DNA from: an uncultured Beijerinckiaceae bacterium
Lineage (GTDB): Bacteria > Pseudomonadota > Alphaproteobacteria > Rhizobiales > Beijerinckiaceae
Reading direction: 5' to 3'
Assembly (NCBI GenBank): GCA_937873345.1
Contig: CALMRL010000609.1
Span: 1-5,776 of the forward strand
Length of the DNA stretch: 5,776 bases
Numbering within the stretch: the first letter of the stretch is position 1; every line of letters begins with the position of its first letter. Positions 1-5,370 of this stretch are shown in pieces. Position numbers and translations under genes: made by a program. The notes beneath the pieces were generated by a model. It searched no databases and had not been told where the DNA came from. It saw only the letters and a list, made by a program, of their open reading frames with translations.

Positions 1-125
1 TCCGTTGGCATCCGGACCGCTCGCCCAAGCTGCCGCCCTGGCCGGTGCCGCCGCGGCTGCTGATCTGCGGCTCGCTCTACCTCGCCGGCGCGGTGCTGGC
101 GGCGAACGGCACGCCGCCGGGCTGA
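1..125 (+). CDS. folC: FolC, folylpolyglutamate / dihydrofolate synthase, C-terminal end only
   Basis: This is the last 40 codons of a gene that enters from the left edge, read in the frame whose codons start at position 3 and ending at TGA 123-125. The tail reads P-R-L-L-I-C-G-S-L-Y-L-A-G-A-V-L-A-A-N-G, which matches the conserved C-terminal strand and helix (LICGSLYLAGEVL-type) of bifunctional FolC proteins. The family adds glutamate to folates, and in most bacteria also makes dihydrofolate from dihydropteroate, using ATP in the cytosol. The ATP-binding and Mur-ligase-like domains lie outside the window, so completeness and bifunctionality cannot be judged. The stop lies only four bases from the stop of the converging gene at 130-519. 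I see no separate terminator between them. Confidence 0.88.
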   Translation, partial: RWHPDRSPKLPPWPVPPRLLICGSLYLAGAVLAANGTPPG

Positions 126-129
126 TTCC

Positions 130-519
130 TCACTCCACGGGCTCGCGGTGGCCGAACAGGCCGCCGGGGCAGCGGCAGGGCGAACCTGGACGCCCCGGCG
201 CGGTGCGGCAGCGCCGTCCGGGATCGTCGTCGGTCACGCAGGCCATGCGCGGCGGCGGGCGATCGTCGTCGGCATCGGGCGGCGGCGGGCGTCGATAGCG
301 CGGGCGATCATCGTCGGGGTCGTCGCGCCGGTCGTAGCGCGGCGGCGGCGGTGGACGGTCATCGGGATCGTCGCGACGCTGGTAGCTCGGCGGTCGGTCG
401 TCGTCGGGCGGCCCGCGGTCATAGCCGCCGTAGCCCTGGCCATGCGCCTGTGCCTGCGCGAGGAGGAGGAGCGAGGCCGCAGCCAGCCCCGATCTCGCAA
501 GCCTGCCCGATCCCACCAT
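130..519 (-). CDS. Small secreted Pro/Asp/Arg-rich protein with four-cysteine C-terminal tail
   Basis: This is a 129-residue hypothetical protein; I do not recognise a named family. The start (ATG, complement of 517-519) was chosen because a GAGGG Shine-Dalgarno sits six to seven bases upstream and a clean signal peptide follows: Arg at 6 and 9, a Leu/Ala core at 11-21, and an A-Q-A site at 23-25 for signal peptidase I. There is no lipobox cysteine. Residues 30-91 are low complexity, with degenerate repeats of the type Y-x-R-R-D-D-P-D-D-D-R-P and runs of proline, so the region is probably disordered. The tail (92-129) has Cys94, Cys104, Cys115 and Cys117, ending in a P-C-R-C-P-G-G arrangement. 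Small exported proteins with a similar Gly/Pro-Cys-x-Cys ending occur in alphaproteobacteria, where they are unnamed; that comparison is from memory. It is probably periplasmic or extracellular, with two disulfides inferred. The open frame extends upstream to 1176, but that extension is only the antisense of the DUF1993 gene. Confidence 0.8.
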   Translation of the reverse strand: MVGSGRLARSGLAAASLLLLAQAQAHGQGYGGYDRGPPDDDRPPSYQRRDDPDDRPPPPPRYDRRDDPDDDRPRYRRPPPPDADDDRPPPRMACVTDDDPGRRCRTAPGRPGSPCRCPGGLFGHREPVE

Positions 520-636
520 CTCGTTCCCTCGCCCCGTCCTGAAGCCTCCCGTCTTCTTTCCGCGCAAAAAGGCCGCGCGATGGCGCCTCCGTCGTATAAG
601 GGAGTGGCATGCGGCCCGCGGGTGGCCGCCGACGGC

Positions 637-640
637 GAGG
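637..640 (+). promoter_or_regulatory. Ribosome binding site that decides the DUF1993 start
   Basis: GAGG lies five bases before ATG 646. An in-frame ATG at 580 would add 22 residues that have no family match. This site, together with the family's usual M-x-x-S-x-Y-D-A-S opening, favours the start at 646. Confidence 0.7.
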
Positions 641-645
641 CAGGC

Positions 646-1164
646 ATGGCCATCTCCTTCTACGACGCCAGCGTCGCCACCTACCTGCAGGGTGCCGCGG
701 CGGTGGTCGCGCTGCTCGACAAGGCCGGGGCCCACTTCTCCGCCGAGGAGTTGGCGGCGCTCCCCGGCGCGTCGCTGCATCCCGACATGCTGCCGCTGCG
801 CTTCCAGATCCGCAGCGTCCGTCACCACTCGATGGGGGCGATCGAAGGCTTCCGTTCGGGCTCCTTCGAGCCGCCGGGCCGGGGCCCGGAGAACGACTTC
901 GCCGCGCTGCAGGCGATCGCCGCCGAGACCCGCGACGCGCTCGCGGCGCTGACCCGCGACGAGGTCGAGGCGCTGGGCGGGCGGGAGGTGGTGTTCTCCA
1001 ACGAGGCCTATCGCCTCGCCTTCACCACCGAGAACTTCCTCCTGTCGTTCTCGCTGCCGAACTTCTTCTTCCACGCCGCGACCGCCTACGACATCCTGCG
1101 GATGAAGGGCCTGCCCCTGGCGAAGCGCGACTACCTCGGCAAGCTGCGCTTCAACAGGACGTGA
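646..1164 (+). CDS. DUF1993 family protein (DinB-like helical bundle)
   Basis: This 172-residue protein is close to the usual family length. It opens M-A-I-S-F-Y-D-A-S-V and carries the family landmarks: L-L-D-K-A (23-27), H-P-D-M-L-P-L (45-51), and a highly conserved end, S-L-P-N-F-F-F-H-A-A-T-A-Y-D-I-L-R (136-152), then K-R-D-Y-L-G (160-165). There is no signal peptide or membrane segment, so it is cytosolic. The family is widespread in proteobacteria, has no proven reaction, and is thought to share the four-helix fold of DinB/YfiT proteins. Some of those bind metal or thiols through histidines. Here His45, His60, His61 and His143 are candidates, which is inference only. It is the first of three co-directional small genes; 52 bases separate it from the DUF1348 gene. 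The fold call is firm and the function unknown. Confidence 0.92.
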   Translation: MAISFYDASVATYLQGAAAVVALLDKAGAHFSAEELAALPGASLHPDMLPLRFQIRSVRHHSMGAIEGFRSGSFEPPGRGPENDFAALQAIAAETRDALAALTRDEVEALGGREVVFSNEAYRLAFTTENFLLSFSLPNFFFHAATAYDILRMKGLPLAKRDYLGKLRFNRT

Positions 1165-1216
1165 AAGGCCGGGCACGGCGGTTGCACGAGCGGCGGCGGA
1201 TCACGGAGCATCACCC

Positions 1217-1690
1217 ATGAGCGAAGAAAGACCCCCTCTGCCTCCCTTCACCGCGGGCACCGCGGCGAAGAAGGTGCGCGGCGCCGAGGACGGCTGGAAC
1301 AGCTGCGACCCCCAGCGCGTGTCGCTCGTCTACACCCCCGACAGCCGATGGCGGAACCGCTCGGAGTTCTTCGAAGGGCGCCCGGCGATCGTCGCCTTCC
1401 TCACCCGAAAGTGGGCGCGCGAGCTGGAGTACCGCCTGATCAAGGAGCTGTGGGCCTACACGGAGGATCGCATCGCGGTACGCTTCGCCTACGAGTTCCA
1501 CGACGAGTCCGGCAACTGGTTCCGCTCCTACGGCAACGAGAACTGGGAGTTCGCTCCGAACGGGCTGATGCGGTTCCGCCGCGCCAGCATCAACGACCTG
1601 CCGATCAGCGAGGCCGAGCGCAAGTTCCGCTGGGATCGCTCCGGTCCGCGCCCCGCCGACCATCCCGGGCTCACCGAACTCGACCTGTGA
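1217..1690 (+). CDS. DUF1348 family protein, NTF2/SnoaL-like fold
   Basis: This is a 157-residue protein, the usual size for the family. ATG 1217 has GGAG at 1205-1208, eight bases upstream. Family hallmarks run in order: G-W-N-S-C-D-P (26-32), Y-T-P-D-S-R-W-R-N-R (39-48), E-F-F-E-G-R (50-55), K-W-A-R-E-L-E-Y-R-L (65-74), I-A-V-R-F-A-Y-E (86-93), R-S-Y-G-N-E-N-W-E-F (103-112), A-S-I-N-D (123-127) and R-K-F-R-W (135-139). These define DUF1348, a cone-shaped alpha+beta barrel of the NTF2-like superfamily. Members have no established substrate; the pocket formed by the conserved Trp, Arg and Asn residues suggests binding of a small molecule. The protein is cytosolic, with no export signal. Its stop overlaps the start of the next gene by four bases, which implies coupled translation. 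Confidence 0.94.
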   Translation: MSEERPPLPPFTAGTAAKKVRGAEDGWNSCDPQRVSLVYTPDSRWRNRSEFFEGRPAIVAFLTRKWARELEYRLIKELWAYTEDRIAVRFAYEFHDESGNWFRSYGNENWEFAPNGLMRFRRASINDLPISEAERKFRWDRSGPRPADHPGLTELDL

Positions 1691-2247
1691 GCGACCCCGG
1701 GGCATTCGTCGCGGACGCCCTCGATGCGCTCGCCCGCGCGCTTGCCGGACGCGGCGAGCTGCGCAACGCCCAGCTCGCCACGGTGACGGCGGGGGGCCGG
1801 CCGGCATTGCGCACACTGGTGCTGCGCGGCTTCGAGCGCGAGCCCGAGCCGGTGATCGAGACGCACAGCGACGCGCGCGCGGGCAAGGTCGCCGACATCC
1901 TGCGTTGCCCCGCCGTGGCGTTGCTCGCCTGGTCTTCGGAGGAGCGGCTGCAGCTGCGCTTCTCCGGCATGGCGAGCCTGCACGGCGGCGACGCGCTGGC
2001 GCGGCAACGCTGGGACGCCCTATCCGAAGGTGCCCGGCAGCCCTACGGTCTCGCCCTCCATCCCGGCCGCCCGGCGCCAGCGCCCAACGACGGCGCGCAC
2101 CTCGCCGATCCCTTCGCGCTGTTCACGGTGGTCCGGGTGACACTCGCCGAGGTCGACGTGCTGCGGCTGGCGGATGGCGGCGGGCAGACGCGCGCACGGG
2201 GAGTGTTCTCGGGAGACGGGCTGCGGGCGGCATGGGTGGGGGCGTAG
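1687..2247 (+). CDS. Pyridoxamine 5'-phosphate oxidase-like FMN-binding split-barrel protein
   Basis: This 186-residue protein starts at GTG 1687, inside a GTGA overlap with the DUF1348 stop. The local Shine-Dalgarno is poor, so reinitiation after the upstream gene is likely. Landmarks of the PNPOx-like split barrel are R-N-A-Q-L-A-T-V (26-33), R-P-A-L-R-T-L-V-L-R-G-F (38-49, the FMN phosphate-binding region), T-H-S-D-A-R-A-G-K (59-67) and the strand L-Q-L-R-F-S-G (88-94). A C-terminal segment V-D-V-L-R-L-A-D (near 157-164) is followed by an R-A-R-x-x-F motif. It resembles the Alr4036-type FMN-binding group rather than biosynthetic PdxH, because it lacks a clear PdxH C-terminal substrate motif. 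It probably binds FMN and oxidises or reduces an unknown substrate in the cytosol. A true PNP oxidase role is possible but not supported here. An open frame begins at 1348 but overlaps DUF1348 out of frame. Confidence 0.85.
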   Translation: MSDPGAFVADALDALARALAGRGELRNAQLATVTAGGRPALRTLVLRGFEREPEPVIETHSDARAGKVADILRCPAVALLAWSSEERLQLRFSGMASLHGGDALARQRWDALSEGARQPYGLALHPGRPAPAPNDGAHLADPFALFTVVRVTLAEVDVLRLADGGGQTRARGVFSGDGLRAAWVGA

Positions 2248-2347
2248 AGGTGACGTCGAGGCCGCCGTATGTTTGTCGCGGGCGTTGTTTTCGTCAGCTG
2301 TGCTTGCTCTTTCTCGCCTCCCGGTTTGGTCCCGGGCTCCGCTAACG
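2248..2347 (+). other. Spacer after the PNPOx-like gene; no gene seen
   Basis: No credible coding sequence or RNA gene is visible. The only structure is a 5-bp CCCGG/CCGGG stem around 2320-2336 with no T-run, too weak to call a terminator. The stretch joins the scar region that runs to 3186. If an insertion sequence once lay here, its left end would be expected in this stretch, but I could not recognise a terminal inverted repeat. Confidence 0.5.
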
Positions 2348-2524
2348 CTCTCGATCCGCTCCGATGCCCGCACCACTTGGGCCGTGCGTGCCGAGATTGC
2401 CCCCTCGATTGAGTGCCCGGCGTGCTGGCAAGCCGCTACGGCGTGTCAACCGAGACCATCCGCAAGTGGCACAGGCGCGGCGCGTCCTCACAAGCTGCTG
2501 TGGAAGGCGAACGAGGAGGCATGA
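2348..2524 (+). pseudogene. Remnant of an IS481-type transposase, N-terminal helix-turn-helix part
   Basis: Three pieces in two frames resemble the start of IS481-family transposases. Frame 2 from 2348 reads L-S-I-R-S-D-A-R-T-T-W-A-V-R-A-E-I-A-P-S. Frame 1 from 2422 reads V-L-A-S-R-Y-G-V-S-T-E-T-I-R-K-W-H-R-R-G, a classic helix-turn-helix. Frame 2 resumes at 2483 with R-P-H-K-L-L-W-K-A-N-E-E and stops at TGA 2522-2524. In intact relatives known to me these blocks form one continuous N-terminal region, with a short C-x-D-R-S-A-like linker before R-P-H; that linker is missing here. The DDE catalytic domain is absent. So the copy carries at least two frame changes, a small deletion and a large 3' truncation, and cannot be active. 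The family call rests on recalled motif similarity. Confidence 0.62.
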
Positions 2525-3186
2525 GATTCCCGAGGATGGCAGCTACGCCGCCGAACAGTGCAAGCTCGAAGCCAATCCGACGCCGCTGAGACCTATGTTG
2601 CGATTGCTCGAAAAAACGCATTGAATTTTCGTGTTAACGTTAGCTGGCTGTGCAACGACGACCTGTCCGCCATGTGCCCAGACCAGAGTCCACGCGACAG
2701 TGATCCTTTGATCTCCTGGTGGATGAGCGATCCTGGACACAACTTCACGATGGACACCGACCTCCAACGCGCGGTCGATCCATGCTTTACCGCCTGCGAC
2801 GTGATGCGCACCAACGTCCTTGCCGCCCTGACGGCCTTCTTGCCGAAATGGTGCAATGCCGGGCCAGCTCCCCAACTATCTCTGCACCGAGGTATACAAT
2901 CGCTCCCCGATCCCGCTCGCCTGGATGCTCTGGCTCGCCTACGCGGAGCTGGTCGCGCCGCCGAGCTACCATCGGCTTTTCATGGCCGACAACAGCCTGT
3001 TCATGGAGACGGGGATGGAGACGTTCGATCTGAACAGGTCCGTTGACGTGGAGCGCGCGCACCATCCATCGGCAACTCGATCACATCAACGACGTCGTCC
3101 CTTTCAACAGCGGCCTGAGCGGCCGCATCCCGCCCTTCCTACAACTCTCAGAAGCCCTTTTTGCCCCTCGCGCCGCCTTCGTCTAG
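2525..3186 (+). pseudogene. Unrecognised broken gene, readable across three frames
   Basis: I do not recognise this protein. Protein-like sequence runs in frame 2 (open from 2525, possible GTG at 2558) with W-L-C-N-D-D-L-S-A-M-C-P-D-Q, D-P-L-I-S-W-W-M-S-D-P-G-H-N-F-T-M-D-T-D and A-L-T-A-F-L-P-K-W-C-N-A. It passes near 2856 into frame 3 with L-P-N-Y-L-C-T-E-V-Y-N-R-S-P-I-P, a hydrophobic stretch L-A-W-M-L-W-L-A-Y-A-E-L-V, and H-R-L-F-M-A-D-N-S-L-F-M-E-T. Near 3033 it passes into frame 1 with T-I-H-R-Q-L-D-H-I-N-D-V-V-P-F-N-S-G-L-S, then G-R-I-P-P-F-L-Q-L-S-E-A-L-F-A-P, ending at TAG 3184-3186. The ends meet with little gap, as expected for one gene of roughly 200 residues with two frameshifts. 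Base composition is unlike the neighbours (27 G/C of 60 at 2581-2640). The 5' end may have been lost to the neighbouring insertion-sequence remnant. A set of unrelated chance open frames is the alternative. Confidence 0.5.
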
Positions 3187-3227
3187 GACGCACTGAGCCG
3201 GCTCACAGCCGCCGCCCCGGCGCCCGC

Positions 3228-4592
3228 ATGCCCCGGGCCCGCTTCTTCCTGCCCATCCTCCGCGACAATCCGAAGGAGGCGGAAATCCTGTCGCATCGCC
3301 TGATGCTGCGGGCCGGCATGGTGCGGCAGGAGGCGGCGGGCATCTACTCCTGGCTGCCGCTTGGCCTGCGCGTGCTGCGCCGCATCGAGGCGATCGTGCG
3401 CGAGGAGATGGACCGCGCCGGCGCCATCGAGGTGCTGATGCCGACGCTGCAACTCGCCGACCTTTGGCGCGAGTCCGGCCGCTACGACGCCTACGGGCCG
3501 GAGATGCTGCGCATCACCGACCGCCACAAGCGCGAGCTGCTCTACGGTCCGACCAACGAGGAGATGATCACCGCGATCGCTCGCTCCGGCGTGCGCTCCT
3601 ACCGCGATCTGCCGAAGACGCTCTACCAGATTCAGTGGAAGTTCCGCGACGAGCAGCGCCCTCGCTTCGGCGTGATGCGCGGCCGCGAGTTCCTGATGAA
3701 GGATGCCTATTCCTTCGACGTCGACGAGGCGGGCGCCAAGCTGTCCTACAACCGCATGTTCGTCGCCTACCTCCGCACCTTTGCGCGGATGGGTCTGACC
3801 GCCATCCCGATGCGTGCCGAGACCGGGCCGATCGGCGGCGATCTTTCCCATGAGTTCATCGTGCTCGCCGAGACCGGCGAGTCCGCGGTGTACGTCGACC
3901 GCGACGTGCTCTCGCTGCCGATCCCGGCGGAGGACGTCGACTACGCCGGCGACCTTTCCTCGATCGTCGAGCAGTGGACGACGCTCTACGCCGCCACCGA
4001 GGACGTGCACGACGCCGCCCGCTTCGAGCGCGAGACGCCGGCGGAAAAGCGCGTCGCGACCCGCGGCATCGAGGTCGGCCAGGTGTTCTTCTTCGGCGCC
4101 AAATACACCGAGCCGATGAAGATGCTGATCGCCGGCCCCGACGGCGCCGACAGGCCGGCGCAGTGCGGGTCCTACGGCATCGGTGTGTCGCGCCTGCTGG
4201 GCGCCCTCATCGAGGCGAGCCACGACGAGGCCGGCATCATCTGGCCCAAGTCGGTCGCCCCTTTCGATGCGGCGCTGCTCAACCTCAAGGTCGGCGACGC
4301 CGCCACCGACGCCGCCTGCTTCAAGATCGAGCACCAGCTGACCGCCGCAGGGGTCGAGGTGCTTTACGACGAATCTGACGGCCGTCCGGGCGAGAAGTTC
4401 GCGCGCGCCGACCTGATCGGCCTGCCGACCCAGATCATCGTCGGCCCCAAGGGGCTGGCGTCGGGCACGGTGGAGGTGAAGGACCGCCGCACCGGCGCCC
4501 GCGAGACGGTGTCGGTCGACTCCGCCATCGGCCGCTTCGCCGGCTTCACCGACGCCAAGCGGCGCGGGCTGCTGCGCGAGGGCAGGTCTTGA
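3228..4592 (+). CDS. proS: Prolyl-tRNA synthetase, short alphaproteobacterial form
   Basis: This 454-residue class II synthetase charges tRNA-Pro with proline using ATP in the cytosol. The N-terminus R-F-F-L-P-I-L, K-E-A-E-I-L-S-H-R-L-M-L-R-A-G-M (16-31) is the family's conserved opening, which fixes the start at ATG 3228. Motif 1 covers about 44-74. The T-N-E-E loop is at 109-112, motif 2 (F-R-D-E-Q-R-P-R-F-G-V-M-R-G-R-E-F) at 139-155, and motif 3 (G-S-Y-G-I-G-V-S-R) at 314-322. The C-terminal anticodon-binding domain includes G-I-I-W-P-K-S-V-A-P-F and Y-D-E-S-D-G-R-P-G-E-K-F. The segment between motifs 2 and 3 is short, so the roughly 180-residue editing insert of E. coli ProS is absent, as in other alphaproteobacteria; mischarged tRNA is then presumably cleared in trans. 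No Shine-Dalgarno is visible before the ATG. The frame stays open upstream to 2856, but those codons belong to the broken gene. Confidence 0.97.
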   Translation: MPRARFFLPILRDNPKEAEILSHRLMLRAGMVRQEAAGIYSWLPLGLRVLRRIEAIVREEMDRAGAIEVLMPTLQLADLWRESGRYDAYGPEMLRITDRHKRELLYGPTNEEMITAIARSGVRSYRDLPKTLYQIQWKFRDEQRPRFGVMRGREFLMKDAYSFDVDEAGAKLSYNRMFVAYLRTFARMGLTAIPMRAETGPIGGDLSHEFIVLAETGESAVYVDRDVLSLPIPAEDVDYAGDLSSIVEQWTTLYAATEDVHDAARFERETPAEKRVATRGIEVGQVFFFGAKYTEPMKMLIAGPDGADRPAQCGSYGIGVSRLLGALIEASHDEAGIIWPKSVAPFDAALLNLKVGDAATDAACFKIEHQLTAAGVEVLYDESDGRPGEKFARADLIGLPTQIIVGPKGLASGTVEVKDRRTGARETVSVDSAIGRFAGFTDAKRRGLLREGRS

Positions 4593-4594
4593 GG
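4591..4594 (+). promoter_or_regulatory. Ribosome binding site of pncA, overlapping the proS stop
   Basis: GAGG overlaps the proS TGA (4590-4592) and lies five bases before ATG 4600. This suggests pncA is translated from the proS message, with ribosomes finishing proS close to the pncA start. Confidence 0.65.
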
Positions 4595-4599
4595 CGGAG

Positions 4600-5232
4600 A
4601 TGATCGGGTTCGAGCACAGCGCCCTCATCATCGTCGACGTGCAGAACGATTTCCTGCCCGGCGGCGCGCTCGCCGTGGCGGACGGCGATGCCGTGATCGC
4701 GCCAGTCAACGCGCTCGTTGCGCGCTTCGCCCACGTGGTGCTGACGCAGGACTGGCACCCGCCTGGCCACGTCTCCTTCGCCTCCTCGCATCCCGGCCGC
4801 GCAGCCCACGATCGCGTGGCGCTCGCCGATGGCCGTGAGCAGGTGCTGTGGCCCGACCACTGCCTGTGGGACACGCGCGGTGCGGCGCTCGCCGACGGGC
4901 TGGAGGTCGCCAAGGCCGAACTGGTCATCCGCAAGGGCTATCGCGCCGACCTCGACAGCTACTCCGCCTTCGTCGAGGCTGACGGGCGGACGCGGACCGG
5001 CTTGGCGGGCTATCTCCGCGAGCGCGGGCTGATCCGCGTCGTCGTCGCCGGGCTCGCCACCGACTATTGCGCCGGCTGGACGGCGCGCGACGCGGCGCAG
5101 GCCGGCTTCGAGACGCTGATCGCCATCGAGGCGACGCGCGGCATCTATCGCGACGGCTCGATGGAGCGGACGCTGCTGGAGATGCGCGCGGCGAACGTCC
5201 GCGCCGCGACGGTGGCCGACCTGCTCGCCTAG
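4600..5232 (+). CDS. pncA: Nicotinamidase (isochorismatase-like cysteine hydrolase)
   Basis: This 210-residue enzyme hydrolyses nicotinamide to nicotinate and ammonia, feeding NAD salvage through nicotinate phosphoribosyltransferase; the family also deamidates pyrazinamide. The catalytic triad is visible: Asp13 in V-D-V-Q-N-D-F, Lys112 in R-K-G-Y, and Cys157 in A-T-D-Y-C. Metal ligands fit Asp51 and His53 in T-Q-D-W-H and His87 in W-P-D-H-C. The conserved D-S-Y-S-A-F follows at 119-124. The length is usual for PncA (about 210). Two motif positions depart from the common pattern: H-C-L-W-D-T where H-C-V-Q is usual, and D-Y-C-A-G-W-T where D-Y-C-V-x-x-T is usual. The catalytic set is intact, so it is probably active. 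It starts seven bases after proS and probably shares its transcript. A related isochorismatase-family amidase with another substrate is less likely. Confidence 0.95.
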   Translation: MIGFEHSALIIVDVQNDFLPGGALAVADGDAVIAPVNALVARFAHVVLTQDWHPPGHVSFASSHPGRAAHDRVALADGREQVLWPDHCLWDTRGAALADGLEVAKAELVIRKGYRADLDSYSAFVEADGRTRTGLAGYLRERGLIRVVVAGLATDYCAGWTARDAAQAGFETLIAIEATRGIYRDGSMERTLLEMRAANVRAATVADLLA

Positions 5233-5277
5233 GCAGGTTTCGCAAAAGTGCCCTGCGGTTTTGCGATGGAAACCTGC
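5233..5277 (+). repeat. Imperfect inverted repeat just after pncA (hairpin A)
   Basis: The left arm at 5233-5247 (GCAGGTTTCGCAAAA) pairs perfectly with 5259-5265 plus 5270-5277, leaving a four-base bulge ATGG at 5266-5269 and an 11-base loop. That makes 15 pairs starting on the base after the pncA stop. No T-run follows, so it is not a classical intrinsic terminator on this strand. It could still protect the 3' end of the proS-pncA message, assist Rho-independent stopping, or be a small palindromic repeat. Confidence 0.7.
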
Positions 5278-5317
5278 GGCAGACCAATCGGCTGTTGGCG
5301 GCAGGGTTTCGCCATCG
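5264..5317 (+). repeat. Second inverted repeat sharing an arm with hairpin A (hairpin B)
   Basis: The right arm of hairpin A (5264-5277, CGATGGAAACCTGC) also pairs with 5301-5317 (GCAGGGTTTCGCCATCG). This gives 14 pairs with one- and two-base bulges on the 3' side and a 23-base loop. The left arm of A and the right arm of B are therefore near-direct repeats (GCAGGTTTCGC and GCAGGGTTTCGC). The two hairpins cannot form together. Whether this switches expression of the amidase 54 bases downstream is inference. Confidence 0.55.
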
Positions 5318-5370
5318 ACCGGCCGGGCGTGGGCGCCTACAAAAGAGCTCCGCCGACCCCGAGTGAGCGC

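Noticed and set aside
230..420. Repeated GTCGTCGG-like and GGCGGCGG-like units as a DNA repeat or CRISPR-like array
   Set aside because: The units follow the codons of Asp/Pro/Arg repeats in the minus-strand protein and have no constant spacing or spacers.
595..600. TATAAG as a -10 promoter element for the DUF1993 gene
   Set aside because: No matching -35 hexamer lies about 17 bases upstream, so I did not list it as a promoter.
148..645. Upstream extension of the DUF1993 frame, including ATG 580
   Set aside because: The extension is antisense to the secreted-protein gene or outside the family, and the Shine-Dalgarno and conserved N-terminus support ATG 646.
1211..1816. 201-residue minus-strand open frame opposite the DUF1348 gene
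   Set aside because: It is a shadow frame with composition-biased sequence and no recognisable motif.
2320..2336. CCCGG / CCGGG stem as a terminator after the PNPOx-like gene
   Set aside because: It has only five pairs and no T-run, which is expected by chance in GC-rich DNA.
3183..4934. 583-residue open frame on the minus strand opposite proS and pncA
   Set aside because: It is a long antisense frame caused by high GC. Its translation is rich in low-complexity G/A/R/H with no family motif, while the plus strand carries clear ProS and PncA motifs.
5338..5343. TACAAA as a -10 element for the amidase gene
   Set aside because: There is no acceptable -35 at the right distance; one AT-rich hexamer is not enough.
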